From: Vondammii sp040505895
GTDB taxonomy: Bacteria; Pseudomonadota; Gammaproteobacteria; Chromatiales; Chromatiaceae
Length of the DNA stretch: 64,000 bases
Direction of reading: 5' to 3'
Assembly: GCA_040505895.1 (NCBI GenBank)
Contig: JBEVXU010000011.1
Coordinates: forward strand, 1 to 64,000
Part shown: piece after piece, positions 33,185 through 41,970 of the stretch
Numbering within the stretch: the first letter of the stretch is position 1
How the letters are laid out: every line of letters begins with the position of its first letter
The notes under the pieces: generated by a model
The model's database searches: none
What the model was told of the DNA's origin: nothing
Seen by the model: the letters and a program-made list of their open reading frames with translations, nothing else
Position numbers and translations under genes: made by a program

Positions 33185-34018
33185 TTATACCCCGGACAAA
33201 AACTCATCCACGGCTTTTTGCATGCTGATCCGGCCATCGAGAACCGCCTCTCTGTAACGCCTGTTCCAGAAGGGCATCAGGAGATCGGCTCGTCGCCACT
33301 CTTCAAAGATGACTCGGGTCAGAGGGCCGCCTTTATCGAGAAATCCCGACTCCTCACAGTCTCGAGCCATACGATCACGGTCATAGGCCAGGCGTATGAT
33401 TTTTCTGCGCCACGAGCCGTTACGAAGCTCAAGTTGGGCATAGCTGGCACGCGGGTCACCATCAAAGGGGGACCCCACAGAGCCAATATTGAGTATCTGG
33501 ACGCCCTTGAATAGACGCTCATGTACCTTATGGGTGTGGGCTGTGACGAAAAGAGCGATCTGCTCGGGCAGTTTACCCTCCAGCTTATCATCAGGGATGC
33601 TACTGGAGATGCCATCCCTGTTTCCCTTCAAAGTGCCGTGGGTAACATGCACCCACTGGTCATCCTCTTCTCCGTGAAAGTTGAGATGATCCGCCCATTT
33701 GGCAAACTGCTGAACCTGATCCCCCAACTGCCTTGCCGTCCAGTCGGCAAACTTGCGTAGTGCCGCCTTATTTTCATTTTCAGGTGGATTATTCGCACAA
33801 TAGAGTACGAACTCCTCATGATTGCCACGGATCGGAACAGAGCTGTGCTGCTGTTGAAACTGTAAGAACAGCTCCAGACACTGTGGATTGTTCGGGCCAC
33901 GATTGATCAGGTCGCCGTTAAGCACCACCAACTCCGGATTCCAGGCATGGATATGCTCCAATACCACCTCCATTGCCGGCTGGTTACCCTGAACATCTGA
34001 AAAGAGAGCGACTTTCAT
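33185..34018 (-). CDS. Metallophosphoesterase family protein
   Basis: 277 residues of the calcineurin-like phosphoesterase fold. The metal motifs are SDVQGNQPAMEVVL (the usual D-x-H is D-x-Q here), NGDLINRGPNN, RGNHEEFV, and TAHTHKVHE with GSVGSPFDG. Substitution of the first His by Gln is seen in some YfcE/MJ0936-type relatives. The substrate is unknown. A 12-bp gap separates it from the upstream lipoprotein, so the two are likely cotranscribed. Confidence 0.9.
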   Translation of the reverse strand: MKVALFSDVQGNQPAMEVVLEHIHAWNPELVVLNGDLINRGPNNPQCLELFLQFQQQHSSVPIRGNHEEFVLYCANNPPENENKAALRKFADWTARQLGDQVQQFAKWADHLNFHGEEDDQWVHVTHGTLKGNRDGISSSIPDDKLEGKLPEQIALFVTAHTHKVHERLFKGVQILNIGSVGSPFDGDPRASYAQLELRNGSWRRKIIRLAYDRDRMARDCEESGFLDKGGPLTRVIFEEWRRADLLMPFWNRRYREAVLDGRISMQKAVDEFLSGV

Positions 34019-34030
34019 ATCGCAGAAAAC

Positions 34031-34492
34031 TCAGATCTCGCGAACCTGGGCTGGTTTTTGGTCCTGTGTCGAGTTCTTGTAAAGCTCATCGGCCTTCTCT
34101 TTGGCTGCATCGTAATACTCTGAGGACTTCTCCTTGGTGCCGTCCCAGAGCTCTTTCGATTTATCTGCAGTTACCTCACCCAGTTCACCTCCCTTCTCCT
34201 TGGCGGTTTCATAGAGTTCTTTGGATTTCTCGGTCGCTTGTGCCCCAAGCTCTTTGCCCTTTTCAACCGCTTCACTGGAGAGGTCCTTGGTCTTGTCCCA
34301 GACATTACTACCCAGGGATTTAGCCTGCTCAGTCAAGCTGGGCTCTGTGCTTATCTCTCTGACGGGGGCAGGAGCTGTTTTGCTTATCTCCGGTTTTGGC
34401 TGCACCTGCTGTACCGCCTTTGATTTATCTTCACAACCCATTAGGGCCAAGGTTACAGTACAGGCAAGGATAACAGTGGTTGTTTTCATCAT
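34031..34492 (-). CDS. Helical lipoprotein with LEA/apolipophorin-like repeats
   Basis: About 153 residues. Lipobox LALMGC (Cys near residue 20), then a Pro-rich linker and four imperfect 11-residue-type repeats (KSKELYETAKEKGGELGE, KSKELWDGTKEKSSEYYD, AKEKADELYK). These predict amphipathic helices like LEA or apolipophorin proteins. It probably lies on the periplasmic side of a membrane and may buffer envelope stress. Two adjacent ATGs (34492, 34489) are both possible starts. Confidence 0.78.
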   Translation of the reverse strand: MMKTTTVILACTVTLALMGCEDKSKAVQQVQPKPEISKTAPAPVREISTEPSLTEQAKSLGSNVWDKTKDLSSEAVEKGKELGAQATEKSKELYETAKEKGGELGEVTADKSKELWDGTKEKSSEYYDAAKEKADELYKNSTQDQKPAQVREI

Positions 34493-34703
34493 GATCAATC
34501 TCAGTAGGCTATGTGGATACGGTGCTAACGGCGTATCTCAACGCCGCTCTCTGATTCTTTGTATTCAAATCTCTAATAACTGTTGCTCAGTGGTGAATAC
34601 TAGCCGTTTTCCGCCAAAAAGTACCTATAGGCGGGCGCAACTCTCTTCTACTGAGTTACACTCAGCTGAGTTGAATGGTCGAGATGGATAAGGGTTGGAT
34701 CCA

Positions 34704-36332
34704 ATGTCTAAGAATATACGCGCACTAAGCGCCCGTTCTCCTGAAGGGAAGACCCTCTTTGCTGAATATGGCCTGATTGCTGATAAGCACGGCACCCTCT
34801 CCAGCGATGAGATTCAAAAGATTGCCGAAAAACGCCTGATTGCACCAGGTGTAATTCAGGGCAGTCACTCTTTCTATGATTTTCTCAGGGAGACAAACAG
34901 GGGGAAGCGCGCTTATCGATGTAAGGGAACGGCTTGTCGACTTTCGCAAAAAACCCAACCGGCTCACGCAGATCTGGCAGCACACTATTCAGCATCCGAG
35001 ATAGGTGAGATGGCCTGTGTCGGTCGCTGCTACCGGGGAGGGGGCATGATGGCCGAAGGTAAGACCTTTGACTGTGAAACCCTGGCCGACCTGAAAAATC
35101 CCCATTCAAAACCTCATAAACGAGAGCACCTGCCCTTTTTCGCGGCAGCCTCTATCAATGTTTTTGGCTCGATCGTTAGTGATATCGGCGCCTTCTATCA
35201 ATCGTTGCCGCAGCAAGCAGGCGTGATTGTCCAAGAGCTGGAGCGTTCCGGCTTGAGGGGGCGGGGGGGTGCCGGCTTCCCCTTTGTAATGAAGCTCAAG
35301 GCTTGTGCTGATATGCCGGGTGAAAAGAAATATATTGTCTGCAATGCTGACGAGGGCGATCCCGGAGCATTCAGTGACCGTTATTTGCTGGAGGATCAAC
35401 CGCATCGGGTGCTGGGTGGAATGCTGCTTGCCGCCCTTGCCTGTGGTGCGCGTCATGGCTTTCTCTATATCAGGGCCGAATATCCTGAGGCGATAGAGCT
35501 CATGACTGCCGCCATAGCACAGTATCGAACGACGCTTGCCTACAGACAATCCAGTGTTGAATTCCACGTGATCAGAGGAGCAGGGGCTTACGTCTGCGGC
35601 GAGGAGACTGCGCTGCTCAACTCCATTGAGGGGTTGCGTCCCGAGGTGCGGGTACGTCCGCCCTACCCGGCACAGGAGGGACTCTTCGGCATGCCGACCC
35701 TGCTGAGCAATGTAGAGACCTTTGCCGCCCTCCCCTGGATTGCAGAAAATGGAGGTGAGTCCTTTGCTGCAATCGGTAATGGAGTGAGTACCGGTAGCAA
35801 ACTGATCTCGCTCGATCACAGCTTCAACCGTCCGGGAGTTTATGAGGTGGATATGGGTCTGCCTCTGGACCGGCTCATCTCAGATCTGGCAGGTGGTTTT
35901 CGCTATCCCGTTAAGGGACTACAGGTCGGCGGCCCCCTGGGAGGGGTGCTGCCTATCGATAAAAGTGCCGAGCTGACCATTGATTTTGAGTCTTTCGAAC
36001 AAGCGGGATTTCTACTGGGTCACGCCGGTATTATCGCCATCCCCAAGAGCTTCCCGATGATCGAGTTTCTGCGACATCTGTTTGACTATATGGCTGACGA
36101 ATCCTGCGGCAAGTGTGTGCCCTGCCGGATAGGTACACGCAAGGGTTCGGATATGCTCAATCAGGCAAGCCCTAAGCAGCCACTGGATGGCCGACTCCTT
36201 TCAGATCTGCTTGAGACCCTTGCTTTGGGTTCGCTCTGTGCACTGGGAGGAGGGTTGCCGCTACCGGTACGAAATATCCTGGAGTATTTCCCCGATGAGA
36301 TGGAGCTGTTTATTACCAAGGGGGCGAAGTAA
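34704..36332 (+). CDS. NAD-dependent formate dehydrogenase beta subunit (NuoE-NuoF fusion)
   Basis: About 542 residues. The N-terminal 130 are a thioredoxin-like [2Fe-2S] domain with cysteines in YRCKGTACRL and ACVGRCYRGG, the part normally supplied by a separate gamma subunit. The NuoF part follows: ERSGLRGRGGAGFPFVMK (FMN/NADH glycine loop), NADEGDPGAFSDR, ICGEET-like YVCGEETALL, and the [4Fe-4S] motif SCGKCVPCRIGTRKG. It passes electrons from formate oxidation to NAD. I take the ATG at 34704; a TTG nine bases earlier is also open. The stop overlaps the alpha subunit start (TAATG). Confidence 0.9.
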   Translation: MSKNIRALSARSPEGKTLFAEYGLIADKHGTLSSDEIQKIAEKRLIAPGVIQGSHSFYDFLRETNRGKRAYRCKGTACRLSQKTQPAHADLAAHYSASEIGEMACVGRCYRGGGMMAEGKTFDCETLADLKNPHSKPHKREHLPFFAAASINVFGSIVSDIGAFYQSLPQQAGVIVQELERSGLRGRGGAGFPFVMKLKACADMPGEKKYIVCNADEGDPGAFSDRYLLEDQPHRVLGGMLLAALACGARHGFLYIRAEYPEAIELMTAAIAQYRTTLAYRQSSVEFHVIRGAGAYVCGEETALLNSIEGLRPEVRVRPPYPAQEGLFGMPTLLSNVETFAALPWIAENGGESFAAIGNGVSTGSKLISLDHSFNRPGVYEVDMGLPLDRLISDLAGGFRYPVKGLQVGGPLGGVLPIDKSAELTIDFESFEQAGFLLGHAGIIAIPKSFPMIEFLRHLFDYMADESCGKCVPCRIGTRKGSDMLNQASPKQPLDGRLLSDLLETLALGSLCALGGGLPLPVRNILEYFPDEMELFITKGAK

Positions 36333-39034
36333 TGCCGGACTCCCACGCCTTTATCAATGGCGATAGCTACCGTCTTGAACCCGGTGAAACCCTCTATGAA
36401 TTTGTCTCCCGCCAACTGGGAGGGGAGATCATCCCGGTACTCTGTCACGACCCTGTGCTTGAGCCCTTTGGTTCCTGTCGTCTCTGTAGTGTTGAGGTCT
36501 CCTCTACGCTTGAGGGTGCACGTCGTGTAGTGGCCGCCTGTCACACTCCCGCTCTGTCGGGGCAATATCTCTGGCCCGATAGCCAATCTATTGAGCAGCT
36601 GCGCCGGAATATCATCGAGCTGCTGTTGAGTGACTACCCGGAGGATAGATTGGAGCCGCTCCCTGGTGAACGGCCTACCCCTTTTCAGAAGATAGTAAAG
36701 CGTTACCAGCTGCCTGAGGGGCGCTTCCCACGCGACGTAAGCAGGGAAGCTCCGGACGAGAGTCACCCCTATATCCATTTTGATCCTGCAGAGTGTATTA
36801 ACTGCTACCGCTGTATTCGCGCCTGTGACGAGGTACAGGGGGCTTTTGTACTCTCCATGCAGGGTCGGGGTTATGCAAACCGAATCATCCGTTCACTTGA
36901 TCAGAGCTTTAAAGCGTCTGGCTGTGTCTCCTGTGGGCGATGTGTCCAGACCTGTCCCACCAATTCCCTGAGCGATCGCCATCGTGCAAAGACGCTGGAA
37001 GCAGAGAAGCGGGTGAGAACCGTCTGCACTTACTGCGGTGTCGGCTGCAACCTAGAGGTATTGGTGAGTGGAGGCGAGGTGCGCGCCATCAGCGCAGCGG
37101 AAGATGCCGCAGTTAATGCCGGACACACCTGTGTGAAGGGACGTTACGCCTTCGAGTATTACAACCACCCCGAACGCCTGCGCCACCCCCTTGTCCGACG
37201 TGATGGCGTGCTGCAACCCGCCACATGGGATGAGGCGCTGGATACCATAGCCGAGAAACTGAAGGCAATCGGTGAGTCTCATGGCCCCGATGCGATTGCC
37301 GGAATCTCTTCCGCCCGCTGCACCAATGAAGAGAACTACCTGATGCAGAAGTTCATGCGCTTGGTAGTGGGAACCAATAATATCGACGGCTGTGCCAGAG
37401 TCTGTCACGCACCCACCGCCTACGGCATGCAGCAGACCTACGGCACCGGTGCCGCCACCAACTCCATTGATGAGATAGCACTGGCCGACTGCCTGCTGCT
37501 GATTGGCGCCAACCCTGGTGATGCCCATCCGGTAACCGGCGCCAAACTGCGCCAGAGTGCGCTCAAGGGAGTGCCTGTGATCGTTATCGATCCACGGGTT
37601 ACTGATCTGGCCCGCTTGGCGACGATCCATCTACAGTTACGCCCCGGTTCCAATGTAGCGCTACTTAATATGCTGCTCTACTACATCTGTGATGAAGGGC
37701 TGTTGGATGAGGCATTTATTGCAGAACGGACCGAAGGCTTTGATCCATTCCACAAGCAACTGATGGCGATCGACCTGGATCGATTGGAACAGATTACCGG
37801 TGTGGCACGTGAGCAGGTACGACGGGCGGCGATCCTCTACGGAGAGGCTGAGCGGGCGATGGCGTTTCACGGTCTGGGGGTAACCGAACACTTTCAGGGA
37901 AGTAAGGCGGTGATGCTTATCGCCGCTTTGGCGATGATGACAGGAAACATTGGTCGGCCCGGTGTCGGTATCAACCCCCTGCGTGGCCAGAATAATGTAC
38001 AGGGTGCTGCTGACATGGGAGTGCAGCCCAACCTGGGAGCAGGCTACCTTGATTTCACCCGCAGTGATGTCCGTGACCACTATCAGGCGGTATATGGTCA
38101 GGCGGTCCCCACCCATGAGGGGTATAAAATTCCGGAGATGTTCGCCGCCGCCCGCGAAGGAAAGCTCAAGGCGCTGTGGGTGATGGGAGAGGATCTGTTG
38201 CAGACTGACCCCAACTCCTGCGAGGTGAAATTCTCCCTCAAACAGCTCGACTTCCTGGTGGTGCAGGAGCTGTTTATGACCGAGACTGCTTCCATTGCTG
38301 ATGTGGTACTGCCCGCTTCATCGCACTTTGAGAAGAGCGGCACCTTTACCAATGGTGAACGGCGTATCCAACGGGTTAACCGGGCGGTTGAACCACTGGA
38401 GGGAACAAGGCCCGATGGGCAGATCATTGTGGATATCATGAACCGTATGGGCTTTGATCAATCCGGTTATGACCCAAGACTGCATCTGCAGGAGATCGCT
38501 AAAGTAGTACCTTTTTTTGCCGGGGTGAGCTGGGACGGGTTGGGGGATAACGGTAAACAGTGGCCGGTCGAGTCCGATGGCAGTGATACCCAAATTCTTC
38601 ACCGGAAGAGTTTCAAACTGGGTCTGGGCCATTTTGAATTCTTCGGCTTTGAAGAGACCCCAGAGCTGGACCCGGAGCCTGAAGAGTATCCCTATATTCT
38701 TACCACCGGGCGTATTCTGGAGCACTATAACTGCGGCAGTATGACGCGACGCACACCAAACAGGGAGTTGGTAGAACGGGATTGGCTTCTGATCAATCCA
38801 CAAGATGCAGAGACCAAAGGTATACGGGATAACGACCCTGTTGAAATAAGCTCCCGTCAGGGGGTCGCACAGGTAACTGCACGACACTCTGAGCAGGTAA
38901 AACCCGGCGTTCTCTTTACCACATTTCACTATCCGGAGATTGCAATCAACCATATCACCAGCGGTGTGATGGACGAGTACAGTATGACACCGGAATACAA
39001 AGTGGTGGCGGTGAACATCAGAAAAGGGGGCTAG
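36332..39034 (+). CDS. Formate dehydrogenase alpha subunit (molybdopterin, Cys type)
   Basis: 900 residues. N-terminal [2Fe-2S] ferredoxin domain (CHDPVLEPFGSCRLCSVEV), His-containing NADH-G cluster, two [4Fe-4S] ferredoxin motifs (CINCYRCIRACDE; GCVSCGRCVQTCPTN), then the [4Fe-4S] plus bis-MGD catalytic domain starting CTYCGVGCNLEV. The active-site metal ligand is Cys358 in ARVCHAPTAYGM, so it is the cysteine rather than selenocysteine form. It oxidises formate to carbon dioxide. The FdhD/FdsC-type sulfurtransferase and small FdsD subunit are not nearby. Confidence 0.93.
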   Translation: MPDSHAFINGDSYRLEPGETLYEFVSRQLGGEIIPVLCHDPVLEPFGSCRLCSVEVSSTLEGARRVVAACHTPALSGQYLWPDSQSIEQLRRNIIELLLSDYPEDRLEPLPGERPTPFQKIVKRYQLPEGRFPRDVSREAPDESHPYIHFDPAECINCYRCIRACDEVQGAFVLSMQGRGYANRIIRSLDQSFKASGCVSCGRCVQTCPTNSLSDRHRAKTLEAEKRVRTVCTYCGVGCNLEVLVSGGEVRAISAAEDAAVNAGHTCVKGRYAFEYYNHPERLRHPLVRRDGVLQPATWDEALDTIAEKLKAIGESHGPDAIAGISSARCTNEENYLMQKFMRLVVGTNNIDGCARVCHAPTAYGMQQTYGTGAATNSIDEIALADCLLLIGANPGDAHPVTGAKLRQSALKGVPVIVIDPRVTDLARLATIHLQLRPGSNVALLNMLLYYICDEGLLDEAFIAERTEGFDPFHKQLMAIDLDRLEQITGVAREQVRRAAILYGEAERAMAFHGLGVTEHFQGSKAVMLIAALAMMTGNIGRPGVGINPLRGQNNVQGAADMGVQPNLGAGYLDFTRSDVRDHYQAVYGQAVPTHEGYKIPEMFAAAREGKLKALWVMGEDLLQTDPNSCEVKFSLKQLDFLVVQELFMTETASIADVVLPASSHFEKSGTFTNGERRIQRVNRAVEPLEGTRPDGQIIVDIMNRMGFDQSGYDPRLHLQEIAKVVPFFAGVSWDGLGDNGKQWPVESDGSDTQILHRKSFKLGLGHFEFFGFEETPELDPEPEEYPYILTTGRILEHYNCGSMTRRTPNRELVERDWLLINPQDAETKGIRDNDPVEISSRQGVAQVTARHSEQVKPGVLFTTFHYPEIAINHITSGVMDEYSMTPEYKVVAVNIRKGG

Positions 39035-39043
39035 GTGATTACA

Positions 39044-39880
39044 TCAACTCGCCACCAGCGCTAATGAATGCTCCAGCCCCCGTGCCACCTGCTGATGACA
39101 GTGCATAGCCAGCAATTTACGGTTTTCGAACGTCTGAGCAGGTAGTGCGGAATGAAAAGTGACCACCACTTCCACCCCCTGTAGCCCCATTACTGCACGT
39201 AAGTGTGGTAGCAATTCCATATCGCCATACCAACCGTAAAGGGCACGATCACTCACCTGTAACGGCTCTCCGTTGAAAAATCGAGTATAGGCCAGGGTTA
39301 CCGGCTGAACAGTCAGCGGCAGCTGCTCGGGCAATATATCCACCACCCCGAACAGGGCGGATTTGAAGGGGAGCACAGTATCCCCCGGCGAACTCGTTCC
39401 CTCTGCAAACAGGATCATCGATTCACCCCCATCCAAGCGCTCAGCTATACGGTGACTCTGAAGCTTGGCACGCGTGGGGATTCGTTCGATAAAGAGCGTA
39501 TCAGCAATCTTCGCCAAGAACCCAAACAGGGGCCATGAAGAGACCTCTGACTTGGATATAAAACTGGCATTCGTCAATGCCCCCAATAGAGGGATATCCA
39601 GGTAGGAGACATGATTGGCGACTAATAGCACGGACAGATCCCGGGTCGGTTCTCCTTCTACCCGGTAACGCACGCCGGCCAGGCGGCAGGCGATTCTATA
39701 CCAGACAGCCGCATATGGTCGTCTGATTCCACGCCCCAAAGGGTAGAGCAGCAGATAGGGTGGCAACATCACCCCCAAGGAAAAGAGAAGAAGAAACAGA
39801 TTGGCGACCGACCTGCCGCGACTGGGGGGACGCTCCTGCACTGCCCGCTGATGTTCTGCCGTGGCTGATTCTCTGCTCAT
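39044..39880 (-). CDS. olsA: 1-acyl-glycerol-3-phosphate-type acyltransferase, OlsA-like
   Basis: 278 residues from the ATG at 39880. An N-terminal membrane segment (VANLFLLLFSLGVMLPPYLLLYPLG) is followed by the PlsC motifs NHVSYLD (HX4D) and FAEGTSSPGDTVLPFK. Its gene starts 14 bases after olsB, and such pairs form ornithine lipid: OlsB makes lyso-ornithine lipid and OlsA adds the second acyl chain. The assignment to OlsA rather than PlsC is from this context. Confidence 0.85.
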   Translation of the reverse strand: MSRESATAEHQRAVQERPPSRGRSVANLFLLLFSLGVMLPPYLLLYPLGRGIRRPYAAVWYRIACRLAGVRYRVEGEPTRDLSVLLVANHVSYLDIPLLGALTNASFISKSEVSSWPLFGFLAKIADTLFIERIPTRAKLQSHRIAERLDGGESMILFAEGTSSPGDTVLPFKSALFGVVDILPEQLPLTVQPVTLAYTRFFNGEPLQVSDRALYGWYGDMELLPHLRAVMGLQGVEVVVTFHSALPAQTFENRKLLAMHCHQQVARGLEHSLALVAS

Positions 39881-39894
39881 ATCAAATGCTATCA

Positions 39895-40692
39895 CTACTG
39901 AAAATGGCGCTGGTATTTCCGGCTGATCAGGTCCGTATCGAGCACCACGCATATATCCGTAGTATTGAACTGATGATCAATCACAGCCCCATCCCCAACA
40001 AAACTGCCAACCCGTAAATACCCCTTTATTAGCGGAGGCAGAGAGATATCCTTCAAACCCACCGTAGAAATATCAACCACATCCGGGTTCATATCGACAT
40101 AGTGTTTATCGAGTGCACGCGGGCGCAGTGCTTCAGGGGCGAGGTAATTGTGGTAAAGATAGGAGAGTGACCGGGTGATCACTTGGGGCTCTGTACCATG
40201 AAAGCTGGCACAACCAAACAGTAAGCTGACATTGTGCTGCTCAATATACTCAGCGATGCCACGCCAGAGATACTGCATAACGGCACCAGTACGTACATTT
40301 GACGCAACACAGGAGCGTCCCATTTCAACAATCTCACCCGGATAGGAGAGCAAAGGCCCCAGGTCAAACTCCTGCTCGGAATAAAAACCACTGAAGTCTT
40401 GGGCTACCTTACGGCGTAACAACCTATAGGTACCGACCACGCAAGGCTCACCGTTGCTCTTGCCTTTATCGATCACCAGCAGATGATCACAATACGCATC
40501 GTAACCATCAACATCCCGTTTTAATGCGTATACTGAAGGGGATGGTTGTGCTCCCATCTCTTCATAGAACACACGATAGCGCAGTCGCTGTGCCGCCTCG
40601 ACCTCAGAAGCAGAACAGGCCAGTCGAACCTCATAGTTTCCAGCATCCAATTGCACCCCCTCCTCCCTGTTATCGATACATTTATCAAACAA
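39895..40692 (-). CDS. olsB: L-ornithine N-acyltransferase (OlsB, GNAT/hemolysin-like)
   Basis: 265 residues with the OlsB/PF13444 pattern: RLACSASEVEAAQRLRYRVFYEEMGA, YDAYCDHLLVID, VGTYRLLRRKVAQ, FYSEQEFDLGPLL and EMGRSCV. The product forms an amide bond between a 3-hydroxyacyl chain from ACP and the alpha-amino group of ornithine. It opens the olsB-olsA operon. Together with the ornithine catabolic operon downstream in the window, it makes ornithine a visible metabolic theme. Confidence 0.88.
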   Translation of the reverse strand: MFDKCIDNREEGVQLDAGNYEVRLACSASEVEAAQRLRYRVFYEEMGAQPSPSVYALKRDVDGYDAYCDHLLVIDKGKSNGEPCVVGTYRLLRRKVAQDFSGFYSEQEFDLGPLLSYPGEIVEMGRSCVASNVRTGAVMQYLWRGIAEYIEQHNVSLLFGCASFHGTEPQVITRSLSYLYHNYLAPEALRPRALDKHYVDMNPDVVDISTVGLKDISLPPLIKGYLRVGSFVGDGAVIDHQFNTTDICVVLDTDLISRKYQRHFQ

Positions 40693-40926
40693 CAGAATTT
40701 GTCTTTGCTCTATTTATGAAAAGGTGCAAAAACATGGCTATCCAGCCAGACAACATCCAGTCGCCACAAGGTGCCGCCTTTAGGTAAGCCATCGTCCCAT
40801 TAGCGGCCCTGTTTATACCGAAACTTTACTATACACCATATAAATTCTAATGTAGGGACACTGTCCTCGACAACAGGATAGGAAACAGAGCAGATAATCG
40901 GAATTCATACCCGGAGGGAGCCTGCC

Positions 40927-41970
40927 ATGCCAACGCCACCTGTAATCACTACAGATCAGGTCATCCGTCAGTTCAAGATGGATATCTATGGTAAAGAGGT
41001 GCAGAGTGCCGCCACCTACTCCTACCTGTGGATAGCAGCCCAGGTAGGGCATATCGGTGTCGGTATCATGGGGCAGTTTCTGTTCTACAGCATTTCATAC
41101 TACCTCCTGCCCCATCTGAACTTTTCGCCTGATTTCGCTAATCTCTCCGGGCTTGCTCTCATCACATCCGCGGTAGCCTTTTGGGAGTGGAGCACCTACC
41201 GTAGCGCCATCAAGCGCCACACAGGGAGTTTCAAGCTAAACAGAAATGGCCTGCGCAATAACGCCCTGATAGCCACACTCTATATGTGGCTCGGCGGACT
41301 GATCAGTTTTGGCTTTCACCTGGCCCCGGGCTATGGCCTGTCCATGCTGATAGCCTGCTTACTCATCGCCTTTATTCCGGTCTCTTACTGGATGAGGCAG
41401 AAGATGATCTGGCAAAAGGCCTCTCTTCCTTACCTGTTCCGGCTGGCGGATATGAAACTGGATGAGCAATACGCCGGCAAGATACAGCAGCTCATGGATG
41501 AAACGGATAGACCTGAAGAGGCACCACGACAAATCATTATTGAAGGCACTCTCGGATCGGGGAGAACGCGATTGGCTGTGGGTATTGGGAGTGAATTCTC
41601 CTTCAAGAAACGGAAGGTACGCTACCTGCCATTTGACAAATTGGTGGAGCTTGTCAATAGCAACGACAGCTATCGCGGCCCGAAAAACGTCGACTATTGG
41701 CCATGGGCGGACGCCGAGGTCCTGGTTATTGATGATGTGGCCGCCATACCGCTACCCCACACCGAACAAAGCCCGGTCAACGAATTCGACCACTTCTCCC
41801 AATTACTACAGGAGATAATCGGGCATAACCCGACCTGCCTGAAGCAGCGGCATACTGTCTGGGTGCTGGCAGATATTGAAGAACCCTCACGTTGGATTGA
41901 CGAGATTAAATCAGCCTGTGGAAATAATGGAGGCAGTGAGCCGATTATCGTTTCAATGCCGGCAGTCTGA
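40927..41970 (+). CDS. Multi-span membrane protein with C-terminal P-loop NTPase domain
   Basis: 347 residues; no named family recognised. Four membrane helices lie in the first 165 residues (YLWIAAQVGHIGVGIMGQFLFY; LSGLALITSAVAFW; ALIATLYMWLGGLISFGF; LSMLIACLLIAFIPVSYW). A soluble domain then has Walker A GTLGSGRT (207-214) and Walker B VLVIDDVA (Asp269, Asp270), followed by a sensor-like VWVLADIEE. This resembles an AAA/STAND-like module tethered to the membrane. The stop codon overlaps the next start (TGATG), so it is translationally coupled to the radical SAM gene. Its upstream Shine-Dalgarno (GGAGG) is good. Confidence 0.8.
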   Translation: MPTPPVITTDQVIRQFKMDIYGKEVQSAATYSYLWIAAQVGHIGVGIMGQFLFYSISYYLLPHLNFSPDFANLSGLALITSAVAFWEWSTYRSAIKRHTGSFKLNRNGLRNNALIATLYMWLGGLISFGFHLAPGYGLSMLIACLLIAFIPVSYWMRQKMIWQKASLPYLFRLADMKLDEQYAGKIQQLMDETDRPEEAPRQIIIEGTLGSGRTRLAVGIGSEFSFKKRKVRYLPFDKLVELVNSNDSYRGPKNVDYWPWADAEVLVIDDVAAIPLPHTEQSPVNEFDHFSQLLQEIIGHNPTCLKQRHTVWVLADIEEPSRWIDEIKSACGNNGGSEPIIVSMPAV

